Assembly: GCA_045540515.1 (NCBI GenBank)
Contig: JAZQHJ010000173.1
Span: forward strand, 6,868-70,867
Source of the DNA: RGIG2000 sp045540515
GTDB taxonomy: Bacteria > Bacillota > Clostridia > Oscillospirales > CAG-272
Direction of reading: 5' to 3'
Length of the DNA stretch: 64,000 nucleotides
The notes under the pieces were generated by a model. The model saw only the letters and a program-made list of their open reading frames with translations. It was not told the DNA's origin and did not search any database. This document shows positions 34,167 through 41,705 of the stretch, piece after piece (the first letter of the stretch is position 1; each line of letters opens with the position of its first letter). The position numbers and the translations under genes were made by a program.

Positions 34167-34812
34167 AATAAGCGACCTTTTTTCAGTTGATACACCATAT
34201 ATTAAGCCTCTTTTTGAGGAATGCACCTACCCATGGGAGCTACTTCCAAAAATCAACGCATACATTCTTACACTGCTAGAAAATCCACCAGATGAGCTAA
34301 CACTGCTTGATAATGGAATTTTAGTAGGAAGGGATGTTGAAATAAGTAAGAGTGCAACAATAATTGCTCCTGCAATAATTGGCAGTGGAACAAAAATACG
34401 TACAGGAGCATATTTAAGAGGTAATGTAATTACAGGAAGAAATTGTGTAATAGGAAATTCAAGCGAGGTGAAAAATTCAATTCTTCTTGAAAACGCATCC
34501 CTACCCCACTACAATTATGCAGGAGATAGTATTATTGGAAATTATGCGCATATGGGTGCAGGTTCTATATTATCTAACTTGAAATTAGGTGGCAAATGTG
34601 TTATAATACATGCAGATGCTGATTATGAAACAAATTTAAGAAAGGTGGGGGCATTCCTTGGCGATTATGCCGATATTGGATGCTCAAGCGTTTTGAACCC
34701 TGGAACGATAATTGGTAAGGGCTCTTGCGTCTATCCCTTAACCTCGGTAAGAGGTGTAATTCCAGAAAATTCAATAGCAAAATCAGCAAATAATATAGTT
34801 ACAAAGAGGTAA
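34153..34812 (+). CDS. Left-handed beta-helix acyltransferase, GlmU C-terminal-domain-like
   Basis: This 219-aa protein is mainly hexapeptide repeats (about 75-200). It has the GlmU-like PHYNYAGDSIIGN block near 120, where the His is the acetyltransferase base in GlmU, and GAGSILSN nearby. It lacks the N-terminal pyrophosphorylase domain; instead about 65 residues of helical sequence precede the helix. The ATG at 34153 follows GAGGTGG and overlaps glmM by 14 bp; an upstream GTG at 34141 is less likely. Context between glmM and nagB suggests acetylation of glucosamine-1-P, with nucleotide transfer by another protein, but this is inference. Confidence 0.85.
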   Translation: MKKIKISDLFSVDTPYIKPLFEECTYPWELLPKINAYILTLLENPPDELTLLDNGILVGRDVEISKSATIIAPAIIGSGTKIRTGAYLRGNVITGRNCVIGNSSEVKNSILLENASLPHYNYAGDSIIGNYAHMGAGSILSNLKLGGKCVIIHADADYETNLRKVGAFLGDYADIGCSSVLNPGTIIGKGSCVYPLTSVRGVIPENSIAKSANNIVTKR

Positions 34813-34816
34813 GAAA

Positions 34817-35527
34817 ATGAATTTTATTAAGGTAAAGACCTATGAGGAGCTAAGTAGGCTCACAGGGGAGCAAATCGAGAAGCTTGTAAGAAGCAAGCCA
34901 AATTGCGTTTTAGGACTTGCAACAGGCTCATCACCACTTGGCACCTATGCCTACCTTGCAGATAAATGCAAAAATGACGGACTTGATTTTTCAAGCGTAA
35001 CATCTGTAAACCTTGATGAATACGTAGGGCTTGACGGCACAAACGACCAAAGCTACCGTTATTTTATGAATGAAAATCTATTTAATAAAATCAATATCAA
35101 AATTGAAAACACATATGTTCCAAATGGCTGTGCATCCGACCTTGTGAGGGAGGGAAATGAGTACGATGAGCTTATTTGTCGCCTTGGCGGAATTGATTTA
35201 CAGCTTCTTGGAATCGGTCTTGACGGACATATTGGCTTTAATGAGCCTGATGAGTTTTTCACAGCAGAAACCCACCCTGTTTCTCTTGACGAATCAACAA
35301 TTGAGGCAAATGCAAGATTCTTTGCAAGCAAGAGTGACGTACCAACTAAGGCAATAACAATGGGAATGAGGTCAATTATGCAGGCAAAGAGCATTGTGCT
35401 TATTGCAAATGGTGCAAAGAAGTGGGATATTTTACAAAAATCACTCTTTGGCAAAATCACACCACTTGTTCCTGCATCAATCTTACAGCTTCATCCAAGC
35501 CTAACCGTAATATACAGCGAAAGCTAA
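34817..35527 (+). CDS. nagB: Glucosamine-6-phosphate deaminase
   Basis: This 236-aa enzyme converts glucosamine-6-P to fructose-6-P and ammonia. The N-terminal LATGSSPLGTY phosphate loop, SVNLDEYVGL near 60 and the catalytic LLGIGLDGHIGFNEP block near 130 are all diagnostic. It is at the short end of the family and lacks the long C-terminal allosteric extension of E. coli NagB, as in many Bacillota. It starts 4 bp after the acyltransferase stop. The operon therefore couples catabolic and biosynthetic directions of glucosamine-P metabolism. Confidence 0.95.
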   Translation: MNFIKVKTYEELSRLTGEQIEKLVRSKPNCVLGLATGSSPLGTYAYLADKCKNDGLDFSSVTSVNLDEYVGLDGTNDQSYRYFMNENLFNKINIKIENTYVPNGCASDLVREGNEYDELICRLGGIDLQLLGIGLDGHIGFNEPDEFFTAETHPVSLDESTIEANARFFASKSDVPTKAITMGMRSIMQAKSIVLIANGAKKWDILQKSLFGKITPLVPASILQLHPSLTVIYSES

Positions 35528-35556
35528 AAAAATCCGACCCACGTGGTCGGATTTTA
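35528..35556 (+). terminator. Terminator of the glmM-nagB operon
   Basis: AATCCGACC pairs with GGTCGGATT, flanked by A and T tracts, so it may work in both directions. Confidence 0.85.
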
Positions 35557-35571
35557 AAATAAAGGACATTA

Positions 35572-35598
35572 AAAAGGAGCGAATTTTCGCTCCTTTTC
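35572..35598 (-). terminator. Terminator of the RNA-repair operon
   Basis: AAAAGGAGCGAA pairs with TTCGCTCCTTTT. On the minus strand it directly follows the HD-Pnk stop. Confidence 0.85.
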
Positions 35599-36776
35599 TA
35601 GTTTATAATCCAGCTAACATCGAACGCCTCGTATGGCATAGGTGGCTCTAAACGGCTTAGCATTCTTACAATAACCTCATTTGGCACAACGGCACCTCTG
35701 CCCTTGTTGCGTTTTAAATTTTCGTTCCACTCGGCTTCTAGAAAAATTATCTTAACCCTTGCGCCATATTCCTCAAAAAGCGAGATTTTAGAGGCTCTTT
35801 GTAATGCGTCAATGCTTGTTGAATTCCAAACAAAGGGCTGTTTTTTTCTTAAATATTCTCTTGAAAGCTCGGTTGCTCTTGCAAGAACTCTGCCTTGATT
35901 TTTTGTTGGTAAAATGCCAAGCTCGATTCTGATGTCATCAAGCGAGACAACGGGCAGATGCGAAAAATTTTTTGAAATAAAGGTGTCCTTGCCCGTTCCA
36001 GGTAAGCCACAGAGCATAATAACATCACCAAAGGACGAATCATAAAGCTCGTCGTTTAAATAGCTTGTTTTACCTTGAAAATATGCTCTTTGTGAATATT
36101 TGTCCTTGAAATTGTATGGAGCATCAAGACAGCCAAGCTCCCTTGCCATTTCGACACAAAGTGCAACTCTTTCAAGATAATCGTCCCTGCCTGAGCCTAT
36201 GCGACCAAGCACGTCGGCTCGTTCAAGTAAGCAAAGCTTATTTATTGAAAACGAGGGCACAGTCTGAGCAATTGATGCAATTTTTACAAGCTTTTCTGTG
36301 GCATTTTTGTCGCTAAAAGCAAATGGTGGGTAGGAGTGATACCTTATAAGGCTACAAATACATTCCCTCATTTCCTGCTTTTTGCTTGTGCCACAAAGCC
36401 CAAGCTCACGCCACAAAAGCTCCCTTGTCATGCTTGCTCCAACAATTGAATGTCTTGGAGATATGTAGTTGCCATTTTCATCGAGCCTTGTGCATTTCGT
36501 CTTGCCTATATCGTGCAGAAGTGAGGCAAGAAAGAGAATGGCTTTGTCAAAATCGGAGGCAGACCTATATTCCTCTTGACGCACAAGCGCCTCGCAAACA
36601 AGCCTTGTATGCTCAAAAGCATCACCCTCGGCGTGGTAAAGCGGGTATTGTGGTGTGCCCTTCATAGCATCAAAAATAGGACCTAGCGAGGTGGAGTAAA
36701 GCCCATTCCAATCAATATGCTCATTTTTTGGCACATAGCCAAGAATCAAGTCAAGCTTAATATCCGCCATAGGCAC
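35598..36776 (-). CDS. HD-Pnk-like RNA end-healing enzyme (HD phosphoesterase + polynucleotide kinase)
   Basis: This 392-aa protein joins two domains. Residues 40-215 form an HD domain with His56, His88-Asp89, His109, His147 and Asp188 as likely metal ligands. From 250 there is a P-loop kinase with GLPGTGKD (257-264), SLDDIR (278-283, the expected general-base Asp and Arg of polynucleotide kinases) and a NKGRG lid near 360. This order matches HD-Pnk described from Runella, which removes 2',3'-phosphates and phosphorylates 5'-OH ends. GTG 36776 is favoured over ATG 36770 because AAAGGA is better spaced from it. The gene overlaps the RNA ligase by 20 bp, supporting a joint repair role. Confidence 0.85.
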   Translation of the reverse strand: MPMADIKLDLILGYVPKNEHIDWNGLYSTSLGPIFDAMKGTPQYPLYHAEGDAFEHTRLVCEALVRQEEYRSASDFDKAILFLASLLHDIGKTKCTRLDENGNYISPRHSIVGASMTRELLWRELGLCGTSKKQEMRECICSLIRYHSYPPFAFSDKNATEKLVKIASIAQTVPSFSINKLCLLERADVLGRIGSGRDDYLERVALCVEMARELGCLDAPYNFKDKYSQRAYFQGKTSYLNDELYDSSFGDVIMLCGLPGTGKDTFISKNFSHLPVVSLDDIRIELGILPTKNQGRVLARATELSREYLRKKQPFVWNSTSIDALQRASKISLFEEYGARVKIIFLEAEWNENLKRNKGRGAVVPNEVIVRMLSRLEPPMPYEAFDVSWIIN

Positions 36777-37551
36777 TACCGTCCTTTAATAAATTTGGAA
36801 CAATGGGCCTTGATTGCCAATGAGAGCCAGATTCCATAACTGCTTGAATGAAGCCCTTGCGAACATATTTAAGTCGGTCAACGGTGAGTCCGTTTTCCTC
36901 AACCTTAATATATAGCCCCTCCATAAGCCTTGAAGGGTCCGTCTCACGCACCTGTCTTTCAACATCAAGGTCAAGCCTTTTGGCAAGTGCTCTTAAATTA
37001 TCAATATGATTTTCAGTAATGTAATTTGAATTGCCAATGAGGGATAAAATTTCCTCCTTGCTAGAAAAAACACCACTTGCCAAAACGGGAACACTTGATA
37101 TGATTCCCATTTTATCAGTTAGCATTTTTCTTGACGGAGTGTCTAAAAACACCCCATTTTCCCTGTCGTAAATATCAAATTCCATAAAGTAGCTTGGCAA
37201 GGCATCGTAGAAAATAGTGTGCTTTGCATACATCCATTCGCCATACATTATATATTTAACCCCAAGAGTGTCAAAAAGAATGTCCTGATTTGTGCTTGCC
37301 CATTGCTTTAATAGGTTATAGTGCCTTTCTCTGTATCCACCGTCAAGATAGTGTCCTCTGCTTTGCAAAAGTAAGTTGCCATTTTCATCAAAGGAGATTG
37401 CAGAGTTAGCACCGTCAATCTTTTCCTCTATAACAATATTTTTTCCAAGAATTTCGCTAAATGGCGCTTGTGAAAGGTCCTCATCACCAGGACCAAGACG
37501 TGAGCCCCTTAAATGCCTTGTTCTTGGATATTTTACTATATTAAAATCCAT
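36757..37551 (-). CDS. ATP-dependent RNA ligase (Rnl2-like nucleotidyltransferase)
   Basis: This 264-aa protein has the covalent nucleotidyltransferase motif I EEKIDGAN with Lys44 as the expected adenylated residue, motif III-like YFMEFDIYD near 125, motif IV EGLYIKVE near 210 and motif V RLKYVRKGF near 225. It would seal 3'-OH/5'-phosphate RNA ends. The start ATG 37551 follows GGGAGA; a TTG at 37563 would lie on the ribosome site. It overlaps the HD-Pnk gene by 20 bp and follows the methyltransferase gene by 15 bp. End healing and sealing are thus adjacent, as in tRNA-repair cassettes. Confidence 0.88.
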   Translation of the reverse strand: MDFNIVKYPRTRHLRGSRLGPGDEDLSQAPFSEILGKNIVIEEKIDGANSAISFDENGNLLLQSRGHYLDGGYRERHYNLLKQWASTNQDILFDTLGVKYIMYGEWMYAKHTIFYDALPSYFMEFDIYDRENGVFLDTPSRKMLTDKMGIISSVPVLASGVFSSKEEILSLIGNSNYITENHIDNLRALAKRLDLDVERQVRETDPSRLMEGLYIKVEENGLTVDRLKYVRKGFIQAVMESGSHWQSRPIVPNLLKDGSAYGGY

Positions 37552-37566
37552 AATTTCTCCCAAAAA

Positions 37567-38259
37567 TTAGTTATCAATTTTTGCAATCATAAATAAATGT
37601 CCCGAAACGCCGTCAAAGGACAGCCTTGTTACGCCACAGGCATTAAAGTATTTTGTAAGCCTTTCCTTTGTGAGCAGGTGAATATGCTCGGGATTGTCAT
37701 CCTCCTTGGAGGGAACGGTTACAACGATGAATTTTTTTGCAAGACTAACAGCGTTCTTAATAGCCCCCTCAACATCGGGAATATGCTCCAAGACCTCAAG
37801 CATAGTGACCACGTCAAAGCTTTTTTTAGGCAGGGACGTGTCGCAAATTGACTCGTTTACAACTGTTAGGTTGTTTGCTCCGCCGTTTGCGATATCATTA
37901 AGCAGAGTAACCCTTTTGTCAAGAATTTCAAGGCTTGTAACCCTAATATGGGGCATTTGCTCCATAAAGGGTAGAAGAAACACCCCTCTGCCACTGCCAA
38001 CATCTAACAGATTTTCAAAATAGATGCTTTTTAAAAAGCCAAGCACCTTAACAACCCTTGGTAGTGTTCTGTCACTTTTCTTAAAATAGTATAGCTTGAT
38101 TTTGTGCTCGGAGGCAAAGTCAAAAAGAGCATTGCACTCGTCCTCGGTAAGGTCATCAAGGCTTTTTTCTAAAACTTGTGTATCAAATGGTAGCCCAAGC
38201 CTTTTAATCTGTCCTCTGATTACAGCAAGAGCATATTTGGAATAAAATCTTTCATTCAT
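37567..38259 (-). CDS. Class I SAM methyltransferase, possibly Hen1-like
   Basis: This 230-aa protein has a helical N terminus, SAM motif I LLDVGSGRG near residue 83, an acidic TSLEILD loop near 109 and MLEVLEHIPD near 148, followed by TVPSKEDDNPEHIHLLT near 180. The E-x-x-E-H pair plus a later His resembles the metal-dependent Hen1 layout, which 2'-O-methylates RNA 3' ends to protect repaired tRNA. The same features occur in ordinary small-molecule methyltransferases, so the Hen1 reading leans on the adjacent RNA ligase and HD-Pnk. It lies 29 bp downstream of a glycosidase gene on the same strand. Confidence 0.8.
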   Translation of the reverse strand: MNERFYSKYALAVIRGQIKRLGLPFDTQVLEKSLDDLTEDECNALFDFASEHKIKLYYFKKSDRTLPRVVKVLGFLKSIYFENLLDVGSGRGVFLLPFMEQMPHIRVTSLEILDKRVTLLNDIANGGANNLTVVNESICDTSLPKKSFDVVTMLEVLEHIPDVEGAIKNAVSLAKKFIVVTVPSKEDDNPEHIHLLTKERLTKYFNACGVTRLSFDGVSGHLFMIAKIDN

Positions 38260-38288
38260 AATGGGCTCCCTTCATAAAATTTGTTAAA

Positions 38289-39386
38289 TTATTTTTGTGC
38301 TTCTGCAAATTCCTTATCCGCAAGGGCACAGAATCGTGTAATCAGCTCTGTCTCCTTAGGGTCATAAGGGCGATGGCTTGGTCTATACAGGTCGTGGAAC
38401 CATTTTGTAAAATCAATATCGGCATGCTTGTCGTCATTATACCATTGCCAGTGCCCCTCATATGGTTCATAGGTTTGATATTTTCCTGCAACAAAGCCCC
38501 AGTTATAGCATCCAATATTTTCAAGATAGAAAAGAGGGAAGTTATCAAAAACAGTATTATCAGTGCACCTTGCAAGCCACTCGGTATTTATAATAGGTCT
38601 GCCAAGGCTTTTTAGATATTTTATAACCTGAATATGCTCCTCGTATCTTCCGTAGCAATGGTATGTAATAATGTCGGAGCATTCGAGTGCAAATTGGTCT
38701 ATTTCATTATCAAAGCGCTTGCTATCTCCACACCACCATGCGCCAACTGTAAGAGGCTGGGACGGATTTATTTCCCTTACCTCGTTGAACATTCTTTGAA
38801 GAATTGGCATGGTAAGACCTCTGCGATTGCTGTTTCCTGGCTCATTGAATAAATCCCACATAAGAATCCTTGCATCATCCTTGTAAAGGCTTACAATCTC
38901 ACGCACCATTTCAAAATATTTTTCACGGCTCTTTTCGTTATCAAAATAATAATGAGGCGCAGGACCATAGTGTCTGCCGTGCTGTGAGTGCTTTCTACCA
39001 CCGTGATAGCCAATATCATAGTGTTGCTCACCAATATCGGGCATTTTCCAAAGCTCTGTTTTTGGAGGCATACAGTCATTTGCTAAAACAATCATACAGG
39101 ATATGCCACAGCTGTGGCAAAGAGAAATATACCTTTCAAAATTCTTTAAAAATACGTCGTGCTCCTTTTCCCACACAACATATTCAAGAATTAAGCGAAC
39201 AGAGTTGTAGCCAAGCTCCCTCATCAATTTAAGCTCGGACTCTGTTTCCTTTAAATACTCATCAAAATGTAGGCTCTGCCACTGGTCAACCCTGTTTGCA
39301 CAGGATGCACTCATATAGTTACATCCTCTTATCCAAGGTCGCTTGCTGTACCATTCCCATGCCTTTTCATTACTCCATTTTTTCAT
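38289..39386 (-). CDS. GH5-like (clan A) beta-glycosidase
   Basis: This 365-aa TIM-barrel hydrolase has an acid/base block MWDLFNEPGN near residue 175, a His-containing ITYHCYGRYE near 240 and a nucleophile block IINTEWLAR near 268, the two-glutamate pattern of clan A families. N-terminal RGCNYMSA and C-terminal WGFVAGKYQT are typical of cellulase-like proteins in gut Clostridia. There is no signal peptide, so it probably cleaves imported oligosaccharides. It is first after a consensus promoter and the RNA-repair genes follow without a visible terminator. Confidence 0.88.
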   Translation of the reverse strand: MKKWSNEKAWEWYSKRPWIRGCNYMSASCANRVDQWQSLHFDEYLKETESELKLMRELGYNSVRLILEYVVWEKEHDVFLKNFERYISLCHSCGISCMIVLANDCMPPKTELWKMPDIGEQHYDIGYHGGRKHSQHGRHYGPAPHYYFDNEKSREKYFEMVREIVSLYKDDARILMWDLFNEPGNSNRRGLTMPILQRMFNEVREINPSQPLTVGAWWCGDSKRFDNEIDQFALECSDIITYHCYGRYEEHIQVIKYLKSLGRPIINTEWLARCTDNTVFDNFPLFYLENIGCYNWGFVAGKYQTYEPYEGHWQWYNDDKHADIDFTKWFHDLYRPSHRPYDPKETELITRFCALADKEFAEAQK

Positions 39387-39417
39387 AAAACACCTCTAAA
39401 AATAGCCTCACAAGACT

Positions 39418-39446
39418 ATTATATCTCACAAAAAATATTTTTTCAA
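39418..39446 (-). promoter_or_regulatory. Promoter of the GH5-like/RNA-repair operon
   Basis: Minus strand: TTGAAA (39446-39441), 17-bp spacer, TATAAT (39423-39418). Confidence 0.8.
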
Positions 39447-39466
39447 TAGAGTACACCTTGATATTC

Positions 39467-39515
39467 TGTCAATCTATACAAATTTATGTTTTTAAATATG
39501 TCAATTTTGTACAAA
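39467..39515. repeat. Direct repeat TGTCAAT...TACAAA in the divergent promoter region
   Basis: TGTCAATCTATACAAA (39467-39482) and TGTCAATTTTGTACAAA (39499-39515) start 32 bp apart, about three helical turns. The second contains the palindrome ATTTTGTACAAAAT. A further near-palindrome, TGTCTAAATTTTGACA, follows at 39530-39545, just before the -35 of the 20-kb operon. Confidence 0.6.
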
Positions 39516-39551
39516 ATGCTTTTTAATTGTGTCTAAATTTTGACATATATA

Positions 39552-39579
39552 TTGAAATTACGACAAAACGTGCTATAAT
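39552..39579 (+). promoter_or_regulatory. Promoter of the 20-kb T7SS-like/TerY-P operon
   Basis: TTGAAA (39552-39557), 16-bp spacer, TGC-extended TATAAT (39574-39579). No other comparably good promoter is evident before the terminator at 59455. Confidence 0.75.
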
Positions 39580-39607
39580 AATATTATATAAATTATACAA
39601 AATCATC

Positions 39608-39623
39608 AAGGAGGGTAGCTTTG
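39608..39623 (+). promoter_or_regulatory. Ribosome binding site that fixes a TTG start
   Basis: AAGGAGG (39608-39614) is six bases before TTG 39621. The next in-frame ATG is about 40 codons downstream without a ribosome site, so TTG is the start. Confidence 0.75.
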
Positions 39624-40487
39624 GGCTGGAAGGACGACAGAAAAAAATATTTTGTTCTTAATGAGCAGGTATTGCAGTATGCAAAAAAGGCTACCGCTGC
39701 TACAAGCACAAACGAGCTTGCAAAAATATGTCAAAGAATGTATATTGCGGATTATATAAACCTTGAAGGCATAGATTTGTATCTTGCAAAGCATGCGCTG
39801 ACGGCAGTTTACAGAGTTTTGAAGCAATATCCTGCTTTAAGGGGCGAAATTCATTATTTTGGTACGTTAAGGGGCTTTGCTGAGAAGAAGGATGCACTTT
39901 ATGAGTTTTTATATAAGGATGTACCGTTAGATTTAAAGCAAGGTGTAAAGAGAGAAAGTGACAAGCTGGTAAGTGATATAAAATACACTCTTGACAATGC
40001 AGGTCTTGCCGTTGCCTTTTTAATACCGGCAGATAAATATAGGTTTTCAGGAATTATAATTGATGAAAACGATTTTGACCACAAAAGCATTCTTTTGAAT
40101 TTGGAGGAGGCGGTAAGACAGGGCTTTAATCCTGTTGGATGCTCAACCGTAAAGTCCGTCGTTGACCACGAGCTAGGACATTTACTCGATTATTGGTTAA
40201 ACGTAAGTAATGATGCGGATTTCAAATCAAACTTTGATAAGGCAGGTCCATTTTACATAGAAAAGCACCTTTCGCAGTACCCTGTATGCAGTGGAAGAAC
40301 AAACTACGCAGAGGCACTTGCTGAGGGATTTGCAGAGGCACAAAACAATAGCAGCCCACGAAAAATTGCATGCTATGTAAAAAGAAAAATAGACGAAGCC
40401 TATGCTCAAAAAATAATTGAGCTAGACAACAAGGACAAGCATCAAAAAAGCTTTGCAGACAAAATCAAAAACTTACTTAAATTATAA
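39621..40487 (+). CDS. HELGH zincin-like metalloprotease, first gene of the T7SS-like operon
   Basis: This 288-aa protein has VVDHELGHLLDY with His183, Glu184 and His187 as an HExxH zinc site, and NYAEALAEGFAEAQ about 50 residues later, giving a possible third ligand Glu in the gluzincin manner. The N-terminal half is helical and charged; no signal peptide or TM is visible. The C terminus is Lys-rich. It could be an effector, a toxin-like domain or a processing protease for other operon products. I do not recognise a named family. TTG start, 15 bp before the next gene. Confidence 0.8.
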   Translation: MGWKDDRKKYFVLNEQVLQYAKKATAATSTNELAKICQRMYIADYINLEGIDLYLAKHALTAVYRVLKQYPALRGEIHYFGTLRGFAEKKDALYEFLYKDVPLDLKQGVKRESDKLVSDIKYTLDNAGLAVAFLIPADKYRFSGIIIDENDFDHKSILLNLEEAVRQGFNPVGCSTVKSVVDHELGHLLDYWLNVSNDADFKSNFDKAGPFYIEKHLSQYPVCSGRTNYAEALAEGFAEAQNNSSPRKIACYVKRKIDEAYAQKIIELDNKDKHQKSFADKIKNLLKL

Positions 40488-40501
40488 AAAGGAGATACAA
40501 A

Positions 40502-41686
40502 ATGAAACAGGAATACACGTTAAGAGAGCTACTTGAGCTAGGAGCTGCTGAATCATATTATAGTGCAACTGTTGAAAGATTCTCGCTAGCAAGATATTTC
40601 ATGAATTTTATGAGAAATTATATTGATAGCAGAGAGGAAAACAAAACCAAGGCAAGTATAAATATGAATTTGGACACGCTTTGTGTAAAAATTGAAAGGA
40701 ACGACCTTGGTGAAAATCAATACATCTTTTCTTTAAAAAACAAGCCAGTTGATGAGAATAACCCATTTGACAATTTTGCTTACGTAGGAAACAAGCTACT
40801 ACAAGCAGTTGCTGAAAAGGGGCTTACATATTCAAAGCACGTTCCCTCAAAAAAGGATAAAATACAAGCAGTAGCAATCATTTTATTTGAAATATTGTTC
40901 GCTTGCCATCCATACAAGGGAAATACATATTTTACAAGCGCTGTGGAAAGCCCAGAGAAGGAGCTAGAATTCTTTACAAATAGCAAGCTTTTCATATTTG
41001 ATGACGCAGTAGGAAAGAAAATTAGAATTAACGGCTACCACGATGTTCCATTTGCTCTTTGGGAAATGCTTTCCGAGGGACAAAAGAGCTTCCTTAAAAA
41101 GGGCATTAGTGGAGCAGTTAAAAAGGAGGATTTTGCTTCCTTTTATGATGAATGGTATGTAAAATTCAAGTACAAGAGGATAAATTATTTAACTCAATGC
41201 GGTCAAGAGATTTTCGGACTTGAATTTGAAAAGGATGATTTCGTTTTATTTGCAACTGATATTTTCTATGGAAAAAATGAGATAATTTGCTATTCCGCTG
41301 ACCAAAGCAATTACAGAACCTGTGCAAAATGTACCTTTGCAGAGCAAAAGGTTAAGGCTGTTTCATATAAGGCAAGGGTAACACTTACTAACGCTGGCCT
41401 TGGAAGAAAAGCAACAGAGAGCACAGAAAAGGAAATTTCCATAAAGGTTGGTATGGAGATAACTGGACGAGACCTTGATAAGAAAAATGGTGGGGACGAG
41501 GTTGTATTTACTGTAATTCCGAGCAAGAAAATAAATACAATAGGACTCCATTATACAGGTGACCAGGTTGTTACAGCCGTTTATCCAAACAAGGACGTTT
41601 ATATGCATGAAAATGATGCGAAATTCGTAATTGCCCCTGGTACAGCTATTTATCTTGCAGGCAATTTGAAAATAGAAATCTTATAA
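40502..41686 (+). CDS. Kinase C-lobe remnant with FHA-like C terminus, pseudokinase-like
   Basis: This 394-aa protein lacks a glycine loop and catalytic Asp but aligns by eye with the C-lobe of the neighbouring kinase: VAIILFEILFACHPYKG (124-140) parallels LAIMLFMLLTNGHPLEG (219-235), LFIFDDA parallels IFIFSSA, and a Trp follows 22 residues later in both (W187 and W285). Its last 80 residues (VIPSKK near 338, FVIAPGTAIYLAGNLKIEI) parallel the kinase tail (IIPSKK, VIKLIDGMTIEI) and look FHA-like. It is therefore a probable scaffold or regulator derived from the kinase. ATG with GGAG upstream, 19 bp before the kinase gene. Confidence 0.8.
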   Translation: MKQEYTLRELLELGAAESYYSATVERFSLARYFMNFMRNYIDSREENKTKASINMNLDTLCVKIERNDLGENQYIFSLKNKPVDENNPFDNFAYVGNKLLQAVAEKGLTYSKHVPSKKDKIQAVAIILFEILFACHPYKGNTYFTSAVESPEKELEFFTNSKLFIFDDAVGKKIRINGYHDVPFALWEMLSEGQKSFLKKGISGAVKKEDFASFYDEWYVKFKYKRINYLTQCGQEIFGLEFEKDDFVLFATDIFYGKNEIICYSADQSNYRTCAKCTFAEQKVKAVSYKARVTLTNAGLGRKATESTEKEISIKVGMEITGRDLDKKNGGDEVVFTVIPSKKINTIGLHYTGDQVVTAVYPNKDVYMHENDAKFVIAPGTAIYLAGNLKIEIL

Positions 41687-41705
41687 AGTATTAGGAGAAT
41701 AAAAA

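Noticed and set aside
26518..35527. A Bacteroidota polysaccharide utilisation locus
   Set aside because: No SusC/SusD pair, no secretion signals and Gram-positive-type promoters; the glycosidases match Clostridia-style intracellular operons.
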